Source of the DNA: Argyresthia goedartella
Taxonomy: Eukaryota; Arthropoda; Insecta; Lepidoptera; Argyresthiidae
DNA: 64,000 bases
Assembly (NCBI GenBank): GCA_949825045.1
Contig: OX463810.1
Span: 31,568,201 to 31,632,200 of the forward strand
Reading direction: 5' to 3'
Under the pieces are notes generated by a model. That model did not search any database, had not been told where the DNA came from, and saw only the letters and a list, made by a program, of their open reading frames with translations. This document shows, piece after piece, positions 53,701 to 64,000 of the stretch. The position numbers and the translations under genes are program-made. How positions within the stretch are numbered: position 1 is the stretch's first letter; each line of letters begins with the position of its first letter.

Positions 53701-56700
53701 AAGCTCCACGCACTCCCACAGCGCCATGATGAAGGCGACGGTGGAGTAGGACCGCTCGCCGCCCGACAGCGAGCTGGTGGAGCTGGTTACTCACTCACCA
53801 TGAACACATCAAACTCGTCCATCACGTAGAAGGGAAGCTCCACGCACTCCCACAGCGCCATGATGAAGGCGACGGTGGAGTAGGACCGCTCTCCGCCCGA
53901 CAGCGAGCTGGTGGAGCTGGTAACTCAATCACCATGAACACATCAAACTCGTCCATCACGTAGAAGGGAAGCTCCACGCACTCCCACAGCGCCATGATGA
54001 AGGCGACGGTGGTGTAGGACCGCTCGCCGCCCGACAGCGAGCTGGTGGAGCTGGTAACTCACTCACCATGAACACATCAAACTCGTCCATCACGTAGAAG
54101 GGAAGCTCCACGCACTCCCACAGCGCCATGATGAAGGCGACGGTGGAGTAGGACCGCTCGCCGCCCGACAGCGAGCTGGTGGAGCTGGTAACTCACTCAC
54201 CATGAACACATCAAACTCGTCCATCACGTAGAAGGGAAGCTCCACGCACTCCCACAGCGCCATGATGAAGGCGACGGTGGAGTAGGGCTGGTAACTCACT
54301 CACCATGAACACATCAAACTCGTCCATCACGTAGAAGGGAAGCTCCACGCACTCCCACAGCGTCATGATGAAGGCGACGGTGGAGTAGGACCGCTCTCCG
54401 CCCGACAGCGAGCTGGTGGAGCTGGTAACTCACTCACCATGAACACATCAAACTCGTCCATCACGTAGAAGGGAAGCTCCACGCACTCCCACAGCGCCAT
54501 GATGAAGGCGACGGTGGAGTAGGACCGCTCTCCGCCCGACAGCGAGCTGGTGGAGCTGGCCAGCCGCGCGCCGCCGCGCTCGCGCCCCGAGCACGCCAGC
54601 TGCAGCAGACCGCGAGCGTTGTCGATGTCCATGTGGCCCTGCAACCGAGCTGGAGTCGTTATGCGGATAATCACCACCCACTTCATAATAATCATAATAG
54701 TACATTTCTTACGAGTTGGCAAAGGCACACATATATTTACGAACCGAGAAGTTTACGGCACGATCCGAAGGTGAGGATCATAGCGGGGTTTCGAATATCA
54801 TTTTTCCGCCTGAGAACCCAAAATCAAGCGGCGAAGGTGTTATTTTGAGGTTAGAAGTCGCAAATAATTATTTATTCATAGATTACATGTGGTTCAAAAA
54901 TGACAAAATAAGGTTTAGTGCCAAAATATGCGCCCTACAAGGGCATTCGAAGATTATTATTGTACTTAGATTTAAGGTAAGTACTTAGGGCATATATGCT
55001 ATTTTTACACTTAACTATCCAAATAACAATCTAGAATTATATGAAATTTATTTTTAAATTTGAATTGATACTATACTTTACGTTACCTCGCTTTGAGCCT
55101 ATAATATTGAGTAGCATGCTTGACTTCCTTTCCGTTGCGATGAATATAGACCCAAAGCAGCTCACTACCTGTTTAAAACTCCTAAATTCCATATGTCTTT
55201 ATTACTGTAGATATTTACATATACTTAGCAAACGTCATTTTTTGCCACTTCTCTACATTGGACCACTGTATTGACCACATACTTTGAGACTAAACACAAT
55301 TATTTGGGTTTATGTAACAAAACAAGTATCTGAAATTCGTATGACTACAAATAATTACGTTATTTGCTTCTCACTCTTAAAATACCTAAATACTTACAAA
55401 ACTATCTAACAAATTAAATATCTTTTGATTGTGGCTGTTTTGTTTTTTTTTTCTTGATCGTCTATCATGTTGGTTGGCCTACCTAACTTTACATTAAATG
55501 ATAAACATATTCTAATTCCATAGAGCATGTAGATTGTCGTGGTTACTTGGTCTTTCACAAAACACACACACACAAATTTACTCTACAAGAAGCTGACATT
55601 AGGTACTATAAGAACACTCTACTAGATTTTCTACACGGCCTAAGGTTTATTAGCAGTCATTCTCCCCTTCTGAAACGCCTCCGATTCAGAAGTTCGATCA
55701 TTCTTACTGCATTGGAATTCGAACGAACTTGTGCTTTCCATTTTCCAAAGGCTGTGTGTCACTGCTTTGAGTACTATCTGGTTCATACCTTTGTCGTAAG
55801 CACATAGTGCCTAGACTTCTTCTAACTCTTGAACTAGAGAACTACTCGCATACCCCGATTAAAAGATGGATTTCTCATTCTTCTCATCGCCCCTGTTTAG
55901 AGTGAAGTTTACTTCGCTGTAGAATGCCTGTGGATGGCCTGAAATCCGTTAGAATCAAACCTACACACACGCTACATTATCAATCTAGTGACCTTAGTAG
56001 TTACGCTGAATTTACATGTCTTAAAACTAATTTATATATAAAATATCTGGATGAACATCCACATGGTTACGGAATAAAACTTAAGAGACGTGTCTCTCAA
56101 GATAACCTCAATACTGAGTATGTGCAAATAAAAATATCCCGTAACCGATCAACAAACATGTTGGACTGATGGATGAGAGAAATCACAATATCAAATAATA
56201 TAAAAATATATCTTTAATAGTCTTTATGTAGTTGATTGGCAGGGAAACTAACTCGAGAGGGATTAGAGAATATTTAGACGGTCTCTAGGTGCTGGTGTAT
56301 TCAGTTGGCTAATTCCAGGTCTTCAGCAGTCTTAAATATTGCAGTCACGTAGATTGTATATGGGAATGTGTGAGAGGAGGATGGCCCCAAAACAGGTGAA
56401 AGATAACGCCAAAAGCATACTATTGAACACATAGTTAACCCTATGTTTTCTTATAAATTGTGTTTACAATTTCGAGTGGTTGTAAGCATTTTTTTTATAA
56501 AATTTAAGCTTATTTTGCTTAGCTAAATCTAACTTCATCTGTCTTGGGTCCGTAGAACTCGGTTGACCTCCACTGGTGTTGAGCGGGGTCGTGGGGCCCT
56601 TCCCTAGGGCCCGTGTCCCTTCTGGCCGTGAGCTCTAGCACAAACCCTCCTTTATAAACACATGTAATCGAAATGTCTTTTAATGGTTTTTTACTTGGAA

Positions 56701-59700
56701 TTTATTCTAATAAGCACGGACTCGATGCTTATTAATATTTTTATGTCACTTATATTCATCACTGACTGAGGAGCCTCTTGACGATACTGTTTAACCAAAA
56801 CCACTCTAAAAAGAATTTTAGGTTATTACTATCACAACGTCTACAGTCCTACCCATAGACGATCACCCACTACTTTGGCCAAATCATCTAAATAAGATAT
56901 TCGCAATCGTGTTGGTATTAGAGTCTTTCCAATTGGAGAAATATTCCAATAAAAAAATATGTAAGGGTTTAATTCCGTCTGACATTAAATCAATGGTTGG
57001 TTGGTTATATCTTTAAATTTACTTTTCATAGAATCGTTCGGGAAACTCGTAGGGTTTATTCGTATTTCAAATACCGAGAGGGGGGGTTGTTACATGTTCA
57101 GCGTAACAAAAATGAATCCGTTCAATAAAAATAAAAGTGGTAAATCTTCTAAACGGAGAAAAGCCCCGCGTAGTGATTCATCAAGTGATGGCAGCAGCAG
57201 TCCACCTCTACGTCTCCGGAGAGGAGCAGCCGGAAAAGAAGACGTCGGGGGAGTAAGAGCTAAGAGGATAAGTAAACTGGAAAAATCGTTCCAAGATTTA
57301 GCTGGCAAGGTCTCGTCACTGCATGACCTTTTGGTTAACAAATCGAGTGACGGAATCTTGCGTTATTCAGATAATGGTTCCGTTAAAACTCTGTCTCCGT
57401 GTAGTGACCTTGAGAGGTAATTCGGTAGACCCGATGAGAAAATACAATTGAAAATGGAAACTACTGTGACGAAACAATCATTTGGTTTATTTCTAAGTAG
57501 GTAATAATATATTTGTATAAACACTCTCCAAAATGCGGATATATGCGCGCAGCGGCGACGCGCCCCCCGCCGCCCGGGCTCCCTGGGCCGCGCAGGGCAG
57601 GGCAGGGCGAGCGCGAGCGGGGGCATTTCGTGGAGTACGTCGCAGCGAGCGCGACCGGCTGCAAGGGGCAAGTCTGGACGCCGTAATACAAGAAACTATT
57701 GACTATCCTCAGACGTTTCGGGCGGAGCGACTGAAACAAAAGGTGAGTCGTTGGGAGCTCCCCGATATGTTCTAGACACGATAACGGGCTATCTTTCGAG
57801 GGGAGACAACCTCTCGTACACCCGTCGTGAATTCCAAAGATGTTTCATACGTAAAGTTCTCTTCATATGAAACATCAGATTATAAAATTGTCGAATCAAA
57901 GAGTCATAGAACGGGTGACGTCGTCGCCGAGTTTCGTTGCGAATATTTTTTTAGTGAAAAAGAACGGTTTCCGAGGAAACTCCTATCGTCCCGTAGTAAA
58001 TCTGAAGCTGTTAAACTAATATGTATATGTAACCAAATTCAGGTTAATAAACATGTACAAGGTGTCGGACTTCCTCGAACCTCGAGACTGGCTAATCAAA
58101 ATCTATCTTTCAGACGCATATTGTCATATACCAGTTGCCCCGGTCCATCGACCCTTTCTTCGGGTCATTTATGCAGGAAAATTGTGGCAAATTACTTGCC
58201 TACCCTTCGGCTTGGCACCAGCCCCAAGTGTCTCAGTGTCCACAGAAGCTAAAAGAGCACACTTCTCCTCTGGTGAGAACCCTGCAAAGTCTCGGATGGA
58301 TGGTAAACTTAAAAAAGTCTGTTTTGATGCCTCAGAAATCTCGGTGTAACATGGGACCCGTGGAAGAACAAAAAGAGGCTTCCACAGGAGAAGCTAAAAG
58401 TTCTGAGGCGCAAAACCCAGAAGATGTCGTCCTCGGACAAAGTAAGTCTGTTGGGTTCATGGAATTTCGCCAGCTTTGTGGTTCCACGGGGTCGCCTGAA
58501 CTTACGCGCCCTATAGTCATTAGGCCTCCAGCTAATGAGATCAGACCGGGTGTGTACAAGACCGCGGCAGGAAGTGGTTCAGCAGAATCTTCAATGGTGG
58601 GCACGCAACTACATGTCGCGATCCCTTCTGCACTTTCCACCTCCAGAACACTTTCTATCCACAAATTCTTCTGTGAAGGGCTGGGGCGCGCAGCTCGACA
58701 CTCTAATGATGTCAGGAGCGTGGACAGCAGAAGAGAAACATCTTTACAGCAATGTCTTAGAGATGCTAGCAATTCTACGAGTCCTACAGCAAAAGGGAAG
58801 GATATTAACAAATTACAATCTATTGGTTCAATGAGACAACCGAACCGTCATGAAGGCGGCTCGAGGTCCCACCAGCTGCTCGAGCTAACGTACGAGGTAC
58901 TTTTCGTCCTAGATAATTTTCATATCCACATGACGGTTTTTTACATTCCCGGACGGTACAACTACGTCGCCGATCGCTTGTCGAAATCAAGAGTCTCAGC
59001 GGAATGGCATCTGTAGAACAACGGAGCTTGGGAAGTGTTTCGGAGATGGGGATTCCCAGAAATCATATCTGTTTGCGTCCAGGAACTCGCACGTGGTCCC
59101 ACTTTACTTAAGTCTAGACTTGATGGACCCCCAAGCAGTGTTTCACAATGCCTTCAGTCAGGACTGGCACCACAAAATAGCGTGGATATTCCCGCCACCT
59201 TGCATAATCTCCAGAGTGTTAACTCACTTGAACCGGGCCTCCGGGGTTTACATTCTAATAGCCCCGATTGGAAAAAGGTATTCTGGAGACCAGACCTAGA
59301 AGCCAGAGCCCTGGACCCTCCTCTACAGGTGAGAGACTTGGCTCAAGTTTTGATAGACACACAAACAAACTTACCACCACCGCAAGTGCATCAAATGAAC
59401 TTACAAGCGTGGCGAATTCAGGGTGGTCCTCAATGCTAGACGCCTGGAATCAAAACCAAGTTAGAGTCCTGGATAGGAGCTGGAGAAATTCAAGTATGAG
59501 TTCGTATAAAACCAGCTTGGAACCGATGGGCGAAATGGTCAAGGGAAAATGAGGTTAACATGTACCAGCCACAGCCTCAGGATGTTGCCCGTTTTTTAAC
59601 AGATTTTCATTTAAACGACAAACTTGCTTATAGTACTATTTGTCTAAACAAGTCTGTTGTGTCAACATTTTGTCGGCCGATTCCAGGTAACTAAAATATA

Positions 59701-62700
59701 TTAGCCTAGACGTAGCCACATCCGTGTTTTGTCTGATGTTTCTAACGGCTTAAGCCGCAGAACTTAATTTGCCAGCTAATTTATCTATGTGGGGTCCCCA
59801 CTGCAATTTTCTATCAATGGCTATTCGAAGAAACTTCGTATCATTTACTAATTCTAACGTGCTGCTGTCTAACACTCATCTGGTTTCAACTTGGCTGACA
59901 TTTATTTGGAAGTGAGAATGTGATGCACATGGTTTTACCCGCGTTTAACAATAAATTATTAACTGTGAACCAATTCAAAATTAAAGACAATACACCATTA
60001 ACATCATCAAAATCTTCTTTTTGTCTTTCAATGTTGAAGACCAATGAAGTATCATCAGCAAACAACACTATGTCGTCAATTTCTCCACCATGAAAGGCAG
60101 ATCGTTAATATATAGCAGGAATAAGAAAGGGCCTAGAATGGAACCTTGTGGAACGCCAATTTTTACTTCCAATCCATCAGATTTAACGCCGTTGACTTCT
60201 GCCTTTTGAATTATATTGCTTAAGTATGATCTTACTAGATTCAACGCTGTATTTATAACTCCGTAATGCTCATGTTGTAAGTGCCTGAAGCTACAAATTA
60301 TATGTTAGATACTGTTGCAGCTAATCTTGGATGGGGTCTGAGGTTTTCTGGGCGTCCACGAATAGGGAACATGTGTTGATATTTCCTAACACATATTGAC
60401 AATTCCAAAGTATAGATCGAAGTCGAAGAATTTCGTAGGTCTTGAAATATGGTCATTTGGTCTATATGAGCTGATATTCTTTTACACTTCTTTTGTAGGA
60501 CAAAGATTTTTTCTATGTCAATTCTCTTGCCTCCCATAGTACGATGCCGTATTGAAGCCGGGAGTGCACGCAGGAAGAGCAAGCCTTCATGGCGGTTTCT
60601 AAATCGGTAGTTTTCTATAGTTATAGGGCGTAGGTAAAGCTGGATGATTTACAGCTTAATTTGCTTATGTGATGTTTCCAGTTTAGGTTCGAATCTATGT
60701 GAATTCCTAGTAGGCAGTAGATATTTACACACTCAATTGGCTTATTTTTTTATGAAAAATTTATATCTAACGGTGTTATTTGGTTTGAATGAAACTGTAT
60801 TAGTTTAGTTTTATTTAGGTTAATGTCTAGATTGTGGTCTTCTAACCAATTTACGAATGTGTCAAATGTAGTGTGTGGATGGTTGTTCAAGATGTGGGCA
60901 CACATCAATATAGCGAACTGGGTATCAACATCATCATTAGCCTGTCAGGGAACACATTGTTATACCTTTTTGCCTTCAGTTCATCATAATCGACTTTCTG
61001 CTGGACGCGGTAATGTGTCAGCCGTATCTGGATACGACACATTACCGCGGCTATATTTGAGCACATTTTAACTGGTTAAAATGTGCTCAAATATATGTCA
61101 TGCCGGGGCAGGCAACATAGATTTGCACCTACGGTAAGCCAGTTCCGATTTTCGTGGTTCGCCCACCCCGACATTACTGCTCTGCTATGTATTCCGTTTG
61201 AAAATGGCACAACTTCTAGCATGGTAATTGTCAGCATCGGTCGGACAGTACAGCTGAAGATATGAAAGCTTTATCACAACACTGCTGTACATCATGTGAA
61301 CAATCAACTTAGGATCATACCAGACTGGATGCAGCTCATGAGTAATGGACGGGCTTACTACATATACTTATATTTAACAAAAAAAAAAAGGAGTTCTCAA
61401 TTTCTCGGGATCTTTTATGTTGCTTTTTTATGTTTGTTTAGCATTTGTTTTACAGTACAGCTGAAGATATGTACGCTTTATCACAACACTGCTGTACACC
61501 ATGTAAATAATCAACCTAGGATGCCACCAGACTGGATGCAGCTCATGAGTTATGGATCTGATTATGGGATCCTGGAGAAATCAAAGGAAAATCTTCAAAT
61601 ATTATATGCAGACCTTTAGCAATTTTTGTATTTTTAATAGTAACTCATGCATTTACTCTCAGGAAACACACTTTTGTTGAGTGTGACTGACTATAAAGAC
61701 TACAGATGGCCACCGGAACTGCTCAATACTTGGTATCCCACAACACACGGTTCCCATATGGTTAGTTTATTACGGTTGCCAAGTATGGTTGTATTCTTGT
61801 CGTATGCATGTGGAAGTGGATGTTTAAGGGTACGTACCAGGAGACCTTCTTTACAATGTATCAGCGCCACGCCAGCGTCAGGTCAGGACCTCATGATGGT
61901 GTTACGGAGAAATCAAAGGGACTCTTCAAATAATAAATGCACACCTATAGCGATTTGGCTTTTTTGTATACTATCTCGTGTATTTGGAAGTTGCAGTTCT
62001 CGGGAAGCATGACTTGCTGAAGTGCAACTGATGATGAAGACTACAGATTCCTATTGGAGCTAGTCAATTCTAGGTATTTAATGGTTTGGGATACGATTGC
62101 TTAACCCCTCAGTTACCACCGGCGTTAGCTAACGCCACTTCTCCGTTATAGCATAGGGTTCAGAATCACGATCCGCCCCAACTACGCTCGGTTGTTGCGT
62201 AGTTAAGTGGTTGCTAATCTGATAGGATTTAATTTAAAATCTCAAAAACCGAGGGTAGTTGGTATGGGGCGCGATTTTGAACCTTATGATGAAATTTAAA
62301 ACCTATAACGGAAAAGTGGCGTTATCTAACGCCCGTGGTATTCAAGAGGATAAATCGGGTTTTTTTTCAGTTTTTTTTTATTGTATTGCAGATGTATAGG
62401 TACATGAAAGTCATACAGGTGATGTGTTCGGACAGTATAGAACAGTACTCACAGCGTACCCTCGCAGCGTCAGTATAGACTGGAAGCAGTACTGCACCCG
62501 TCTCGCGATGTACGTCTGCACCTTGTGGCAGAAGCTCAGGTGCTTGTCCGAAGTCTTCTGGATCTGAAACAAACACAGGAAAAGAGACACATCAGTCATC
62601 TATCTCTTAACCCTGATATGATACCTGATGATGATGATTTCGGCTTTCTTTTCTTTAGCAGCACACGACGCGTGTTGGTGTACTTGCGCTGTTGGTACAA

Positions 62701-62787
62701 CAGCCTGCTTGTGGGTTACCTCATTGATCAGCGACTTGAGTCTGTCGAGCACTCGCCGCGTGCTCCCTTCGGCCGTGTACGTAACCG
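50747..62787 (-). CDS. SMC6: SMC6 (structural maintenance of chromosomes 6), 3' part
   Basis: SMC6 pairs with SMC5 in the nuclear SMC5/6 complex for DNA repair and recombination. Five exons: about 62787-62720, 62563-62453, 54638-54438, 52941-52808 and 50768-50747. In-phase joins give [19 protein letters not shown], then [15 protein letters not shown] (human '[14 protein letters not shown]'), [20 protein letters not shown] (ABC signature), [20 protein letters not shown] (Walker B, D-loop), [15 protein letters not shown] and a last HRMADPRS-stop, matching human 'ILRMSDPERG'. The N-terminal ATPase half and most coiled coil lie beyond 64 kb. The exon at 54438-54638 was partly amplified into a tandem array in the following intron. 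Confidence 0.93.
50830..51494. repeat. Older repeat pair preceding the satellite (SMC6 last intron)
   Basis: 'ctagttgcccgcgggaagt' at 50830 is a common lepidopteran repeat start. Two similar blocks, 51062-51180 and 51395-51500, share 'atggcggnagtatcttt', 'gcgttgac' and 'agtaatcgatattaat', and both lead into an acgcgttcctgat motif, the seed of the 56-bp satellite. Confidence 0.6.
51495..52446. repeat. 56-bp satellite, 17 copies
   Basis: The unit 'acgcgttcctgatgaat...' with 'gacagacagacagactacg' recurs every 56 bp from 51495 to 52391. Copies are near identical, differing mainly at one site (aatAgtgcc or aatGgtgcc) that mostly alternates. It lies in the last intron of SMC6. Confidence 0.95.
52808..52941 (-). 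CDS. SMC6: SMC6 penultimate coding exon
   Basis: Acceptor CCGCAG ending at 52942, donor GTGACT at 52802-52807. It encodes [20 protein letters not shown] and [19 protein letters not shown], the conserved SMC6 C-terminal head (vertebrate 'RFRQFILLTPQSMSS'). Confidence 0.92.
53180..54437 (-). repeat. 134-bp tandem array of the SMC6 exon 3' half plus splice donor
   Basis: The exon end and donor recur with their junction base at 54438 (parent), 54304, 54201, 54067, 53933, 53799, 53665, 53531, 53397 and 53263. Spacing is 134 bp, except one 103-bp unit lacking 31 bp (54201-54304). An eleventh, internally deleted copy lies at 53180-53250. Units are almost identical, and each has the LSGGERS-to-DEFDVFM coding and GTGAGT (GTGATT in the 53933 copy). 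134 is not a multiple of three and no unit has an acceptor at a usable distance, so these should be spliced out as intron. Confidence 0.9.
54438..54638 (-). CDS. SMC6: SMC6 signature-motif exon (parent of the array)
   Basis: 67 codons, phase 0 at both ends. Acceptor CAG at 54639-54641; donor GTGAGT at 54432-54437. It contains [35 protein letters not shown] and VMDEFDVFM. Only this copy has the 5' half of the exon and a proper acceptor. Confidence 0.9.
54650..57000. other. SMC6 intron, mostly unassigned
   Basis: 55190-55275 is a solo 3'-UTR piece of the non-LTR family at 31968-33250. A frame at 55924-56169 ([20 protein letters not shown]) is open but unrecognised. A GC-rich patch near 56600 has an inverted GGGCCC pair and may be a DIRS terminus. 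Otherwise AT-rich with nothing named. Confidence 0.4.
57001..59684 (+). mobile_element. DIRS-like tyrosine-recombinase retrotransposon, decayed
   Basis: In order: a gag-like basic/Ser-rich frame ([18 protein letters not shown]; 57001-57420); RT pieces [20 protein letters not shown] and [20 protein letters not shown] with [10 protein letters not shown] (58050-58215); RNase [21 protein letters not shown] (58680-58740); [32 protein letters not shown]; and the start of a tyrosine recombinase with [16 protein letters not shown], then [20 protein letters not shown] (59625-59680). The RT jumps from LAPAP to [13 protein letters not shown], so the YxDD catalytic segment is deleted. It is cut at 59684 by a non-LTR piece. 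Confidence 0.75.
59685..60285 (-). mobile_element. Non-LTR RT fragment, same clade as 31968-33250
   Basis: The minus strand shows [40 protein letters not shown] and [16 protein letters not shown] with frameshifts. It covers the RT palm only and truncates the DIRS-like recombinase. Confidence 0.85.
60290..60960 (-). mobile_element. Second non-LTR RT C-terminal fragment
   Basis: The minus strand reads [40 protein letters not shown] and [10 protein letters not shown], with [14 protein letters not shown] and a TRxxxNL-like tail. This is a Jockey-type RT end different from its neighbour. It has several stops. Confidence 0.75.
61006..61095. repeat. Two adjacent perfect hairpins
   Basis: Hairpin 1: 14-bp arms 61006-61019 and 61036-61049, with a nested 5-bp GTATC/GATAC stem. 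Hairpin 2: 21-bp perfect arms 61052-61072 and 61075-61095 with a TG loop. They are almost contiguous. Confidence 0.85.
61240..62085. repeat. Diverged repeat units
   Basis: Blocks recur in order: 'cagtacagctgaagatatg' to 'ggatgcagctcatgagt' at 61247-61350 and 61453-61558; 'ggagaaatcaaagg' to 'gcacaccta'-like at 61573 and 61907; 'aagactacaga' at 61695 and 62036. This suggests three partial, diverged copies of one interspersed or tandem repeat. Confidence 0.6.
62101..62354. mobile_element. TTAA-type MITE with about 50-bp inverted repeats
   Basis: It starts TTAACCCCTCAGTTACCA and ends with the inverted, diverged counterpart. Both ends carry a subterminal palindrome: exact GGCGTTAGCTAACGCC at the left, one mismatch at the right. 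The TTAA start fits piggyBac-like MITEs. It lies 99 bp from an SMC6 exon. Another copy's end is at 36491. Confidence 0.75.
62453..62563 (-). CDS. SMC6: SMC6 exon before the C-terminal ATPase head
   Basis: 37 codons with CAG acceptor at 62564-62566 and GTGAGT donor at 62447-62452, phase 0 at both ends. [20 protein letters not shown] corresponds to vertebrate '[22 protein letters not shown]'. Confidence 0.85.
62720..62787 (-). CDS. SMC6: SMC6 exon, coiled-coil end (5' boundary uncertain)
   Basis: It reads [16 protein letters not shown] and ends GAG|GTAACC at 62719. It resembles the vertebrate 'KVRTLKRFIKLLEE' stretch just before the ATPase head. The acceptor was not fixed; the frame stays open upstream to about 62830. 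Confidence 0.55.
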
Positions 62788-62829
62788 ACCTTTCGTAACT
62801 GGTATCGAAGGAAGAAAAAATGATCTTTG

Positions 62830-64000
62830 TACGAACCCGGTTTCAAACAGAGGTCTTTTTTTCCTCATACGCAATCATAGTTTCGATGGAAGAAATTTCT
62901 ATTTTGAGTTGCTAATACAGATTATCTATTACTCATACGTAACTGAATAAAATATGTTTATCATCATTTAGCGTAGATAACATACTCATGTAAAACCACT
63001 TTAAACTCCTTACTAACTGGCCACTTGATAAAGTATTGACAAATGTGTCAATGTCCATTGGCACTTACAGGCTTAATGACTTTTAGTGTTTTTACTGTCT
63101 AAACAAGCCTTGGTTTGCGAAAATTTTATGAAAATAAGAGTGAAAGTGAACTACAATTTGTGAGTACACGGATAGGAGGGGTGTCTTTACTATTAAACGG
63201 TTGGTCATACCATAGAAAAAAAAAAGTTTTGTCTAAAGAGACCAAATTAATAAATATTTTTAGAAAACATACCAAAAAGTCGGTGACTTATGTTGAAATA
63301 GACGAAGAAATAAATCGTTCTATAAAATTATTGAAACAGAAAAAAAATTGAGTGGGCCACTGTTTAGAAATTATTTCTCCGTATTATCATTAAATTTTCT
63401 AAAGGTTTACGGTACCGCCATGCAAAAATATCTAATAGCACGTAATGCTAATTCCATAAGGTGCTGTCAGATATTTTTGCTGCCGTGAGATCGTATGATA
63501 ATATTGCCGGCGACTGTACCTACTAATAACATTAATAGAAAAAGTTTATAATAAATTAATTGATTTTGGTTTTGTTGTAAATGGAGTATACTATGTTTCG
63601 TTTTGTTTATTTACTTGTTAACTTATATCTGGAAATTAAAACGCGGCATAAAGTTATTGTTTCTTTTATTTATTCAATACACAGATAGGATATAACATGC
63701 CATTCATGAAATTATTCAGTGATATGATACAAATAATAATAATAATTTCATGATGTTTACAATGTCTTGCACATGTTCTCGTTCAAAAAAAGGTAAGACG
63801 AGAGATTTTTAATTCCCCTGAAACTCTTAATCATATTAATATATCAGAGGTCGATAAATCAGGTCTTTATGACAGCTCAAAAGTGCCAGGAGATTTCCGG
63901 CATCTACTAATCATCTATGAAATATAAGATTCATTTAAAAAATATACATATTTATAATTTTATTACATCATTATATACATTATGTTACTGAACAAGCTAA
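62830..64000. other. SMC6 intron or upstream region, mostly unassigned
   Basis: A plus-strand frame at 63115-63351 opens FVSTRIGGVSLLLNGWSYHR, loosely like the start of a FLYWCH zinc finger, but the W-C part is missing. An imperfect inverted repeat (gcaaaaatatct ... agatatttttgc) lies at 63420-63480. No SMC6 exon was recognised here. Confidence 0.35.

Noticed and set aside
53137..54728. Several short proteins predicted from the SMC6 array, or extra SMC6 signature domains in the protein
   Set aside because: Reading from one unit into the next shifts frame and soon stops; no acceptor exists that would include extra units in frame.
63115..63351. FLYWCH-type zinc-finger gene
   Set aside because: Only the first part (FVSTRIGG...LLLNGWSYHR) resembles the family; the conserved Trp-Cys and His-Cys part is absent, and the frame starts without ATG.

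Overview
The window is nuclear DNA from an insect, almost certainly a moth or butterfly. It is AT-rich, with short GC-rich coding exons split by long introns full of transposons typical of Lepidoptera: SGNH-ORF1 and PHD-ORF1 non-LTR retrotransposons, RTE-like and R1-like fragments, tRNA-derived SINEs, TTAA-type MITEs, and repeats ending in the familiar 'cacttggccg' tail. No bacterial features, CRISPR arrays or convincing tRNA genes were seen.

Three host genes carry the locus. (1) 13841-24499, minus strand: the first four coding exons of a gamma-secretase-activating protein homologue (GSAP, the Drosophila pigeon family); the gene runs off the left edge. (2) 26226-48259, plus strand: a complete 8-exon cyclin E gene (500 codons) whose splice phases all agree, with the MRAIL motif and a C-terminal TPPxS phosphodegron. 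It lies head-to-head with GSAP across a 1.7 kb gap that holds two E2F-like TTTCGCGC sites. (3) 50747 to about 62787, minus strand: the 3' end of SMC6, convergent with cyclin E. It includes the ABC signature exon, the Walker B/D-loop region and a very small last exon. The signature exon's 3' half and its splice donor have been amplified into a 134-bp tandem array of ten copies plus one decayed copy.

Everything else is mobile or repetitive. 1-12306 is a nest of transposons: a minus-strand non-LTR split by a PIF/Harbinger transposon, and a plus-strand Jockey-like element split by a nearly intact 5.2 kb non-LTR retrotransposon whose ORF2 is open. In GSAP intron 3 (14-22.4 kb) sits a plus-strand, five-exon Mutator-like transposase gene. 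It is followed in frame, after one TAG, by a YqaJ-type nuclease, and both catalytic sets are recognisable. Cyclin E introns hold a mariner remnant, a 62-bp minisatellite, several non-LTR fragments, SINEs, MITEs and a 4.1 kb PHD-ORF1 retrotransposon. SMC6 introns hold a 17-copy 56-bp satellite, a decayed DIRS-like element and more non-LTR debris.

The most unusual items are the SMC6 exon/donor array, the transposase-TAG-nuclease gene with its duplicated acidic exon, and the E2F sites and conserved degron of cyclin E. All family assignments come from motif recognition by eye; no database search was run.
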